From Bordetella parapertussis (GTDB lineage: Bacteria; Cyanobacteriota; Cyanobacteriia; PCC-6307; Cyanobiaceae): a DNA stretch of 5,539 bases. Of this stretch, positions 4,479 through 5,539 are shown one piece after another (within the stretch, counting starts at the first letter, position 1; every line of letters begins with the position of its first letter). Both the position numbers and the translations under genes were made by a program. The DNA is taken from contig CALPMR020000202.1 of the NCBI GenBank assembly GCA_943324725.2, positions 1 to 5,539 of the forward strand. The letters run 5' to 3'. The notes beneath the pieces are model-generated. The model saw only the letters and a list, made by a program, of their open reading frames with translations. It ran no database searches and was not told the DNA's origin.

Positions 4479-5539
4479 TCAGCTCGCCAGTGCCAGCTCG
4501 AACTCGCGGCGATCGCTGGGCAGGGCCCGCTCGAACACCTTGCAGAAGGTTTTGACGACCCGATCGCCGGAGTCGATCGTTTCGAGTGGATCCTTGCGCA
4601 GGCGGTGGCGCAGGCAGCAGGCCACCACCCGGGCGATGTCGTCATCGGTGACCTCGGTGCGGTTCTCAAAGGCCGCCAGGGCCCGGGCCGCCCGGTTGGT
4701 GACGATGTCGCCGCGCAGGCCATCGACATCCAGGTCGCCACACACCGCCGAGATGCGCACGCGCAGATCGGTGTCGATCTGCACCTGGCTCAGCCGTTTC
4801 TGGGCCGCCACCACCCGCGCCTGCAGCGCCTCCTGGGTGGCCGATACGGTGGTGTTGAAGCCCTCGGGATCGTCGTCGAAGGCGGTGCGCTGATCCACCA
4901 CCTGCACCCGCAGCTCCGGATCGCGCACGGTGCGCACCTCGACGCTCATGCCGAAGCGATCGAGCAGCTGGGGCCGCAGTTCGCCCTCTTCCGGGTTGCC
5001 GGAGCCGATCAGCACGAAGCGGGCCGGGTGGCGCACCGAGATGCCCTCGCGCTCCACCGTGTTCCAGCCGGAGGCGGCTGAATCGAGCAGCACGTCAACC
5101 AGGTGATCGTCGAGCAGGTTCACCTCGTCGACGTACAGCAGGCCCCGGTTGGCCTTGGCCAGCAGGCCCGGCTCAAACGCCCGCACCCCCTCGCTGAGCG
5201 CCTTCTCGATGTCGATGGTGCCGCAGAGGCGATCTTCGGTGGCGCCCAGGGGCAGGTCCACCATCGGCACCTGGCGCGCCTCGATCGGCAGGCTTTCGCC
5301 CCGATCGGCGCGCTCTCGCACCTCGCTGCTCTGCAGATCGGGATCTTCCGGCGAACTGTTGTAAGGATCGCCCGCCACCACGTCGATCTCGGGCAGCAGA
5401 TCGGCCAGGGCCCGGATCGTGGTGCTCTTGCCGGTGCCCCGATCGCCCATGATCATGACGCCGCCGATGCGCGGGTCGATCACATTGAGCAACAGGGCCA
5501 GCTTCATCTCCTCCTGGCCGACGATGGCAGTGAAGGGGA
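4479..5539 (-). CDS. chlI: Magnesium chelatase ATPase subunit I, ChlI (5' end beyond right edge)
   Basis: ChlI is the AAA+ motor subunit that, with ChlD and ChlH, inserts Mg2+ into protoporphyrin IX, the first committed step of chlorophyll synthesis in the cytoplasm. The frame continues upstream of the internal ATG at 5507 to the window edge and encodes [10 protein letters not shown], the conserved N-terminal motif, so roughly the first 15-20 codons are missing. Counting from Met at 5507, Walker A is GDRGTGKST (21-29), Walker [13 protein letters not shown] (about 123-134), sensor 1 [13 protein letters not shown] (about 168-180) and the arginine-finger region LLDRFG (about 181-186). The C-terminal helical domain includes [21 protein letters not shown] with the sensor-2 arginine. 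[15 protein letters not shown] is typical of the C terminus. All key ATPase residues are present, and the protein ends at a TGA at 4479, at about the usual family length. The neighbours downstream have no evident role in chlorophyll synthesis. Confidence 0.98.
   Translation of the reverse strand, partial: PFTAIVGQEEMKLALLLNVIDPRIGGVMIMGDRGTGKSTTIRALADLLPEIDVVAGDPYNSSPEDPDLQSSEVRERADRGESLPIEARQVPMVDLPLGATEDRLCGTIDIEKALSEGVRAFEPGLLAKANRGLLYVDEVNLLDDHLVDVLLDSAASGWNTVEREGISVRHPARFVLIGSGNPEEGELRPQLLDRFGMSVEVRTVRDPELRVQVVDQRTAFDDDPEGFNTTVSATQEALQARVVAAQKRLSQVQIDTDLRVRISAVCGDLDVDGLRGDIVTNRAARALAAFENRTEVTDDDIARVVACCLRHRLRKDPLETIDSGDRVVKTFCKVFERALPSDRREFELALAS
4509..4516. repeat. HIP1 palindrome GCGATCGC
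   Basis: This octamer is the highly iterated palindrome of many cyanobacterial genomes. I found one exact copy in the window, inside the 3' end of chlI. Several one-base variants such as GCGATCGA also occur, but cyanobacterial genomes differ greatly in HIP1 density, so this is only weak support for the lineage. Confidence 0.7.

Noticed and set aside
4383..5081. 232-codon plus-strand frame opposite chlI
   Set aside because: It is antisense to strongly conserved chlI sequence. High GC content keeps reverse frames open, and no domain is visible.

Overview
The window comes from a high-GC cyanobacterium, most likely of the Synechococcus/Cyanobium group. The reasons are a cyanobacterial-type ChlI (magnesium chelatase ATPase for chlorophyll synthesis), a DUF2887/DUF4351-type Rpn-like nuclease with tetrapeptide repeats of the kind common in cyanobacteria, and one copy of the cyanobacterial HIP1 octamer GCGATCGC. 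The genus is an inference from family resemblance.

All five genes lie on the minus strand, so transcription runs right to left. In that order they are: chlI (4479-5539, 5' end outside the window); a LuxR/GerE-type regulator with a degenerate receiver-like domain (3563-4237); an Rpn/DUF4351 nuclease-like protein carrying a 14-unit 12-bp tandem repeat (2464-3513); a small TVP38/TMEM64 (VTT-domain) membrane protein (1824-2384); and a large unrecognised protein, probably exported, of which only the first 447 codons are present (1-1341, 3' end outside the window).

The three middle genes are closely spaced (49 and 79 bp gaps) and could share a transcript. ChlI is separated from them by about 240 bp and the leftmost gene by about 480 bp. 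The 480-bp gap has no gene but holds a dense run of perfect or near-perfect inverted repeats, one of which resembles a bidirectional intrinsic terminator.

Apart from chlI this looks like accessory sequence: a nuclease-like gene with a repeat tract and a possible internal translation start, a regulator that has lost most of the phosphorylation pocket, and a large protein gene whose base composition changes sharply near position 415. No obvious single pathway links the five genes. No RNA gene, CRISPR array or insertion sequence was found.
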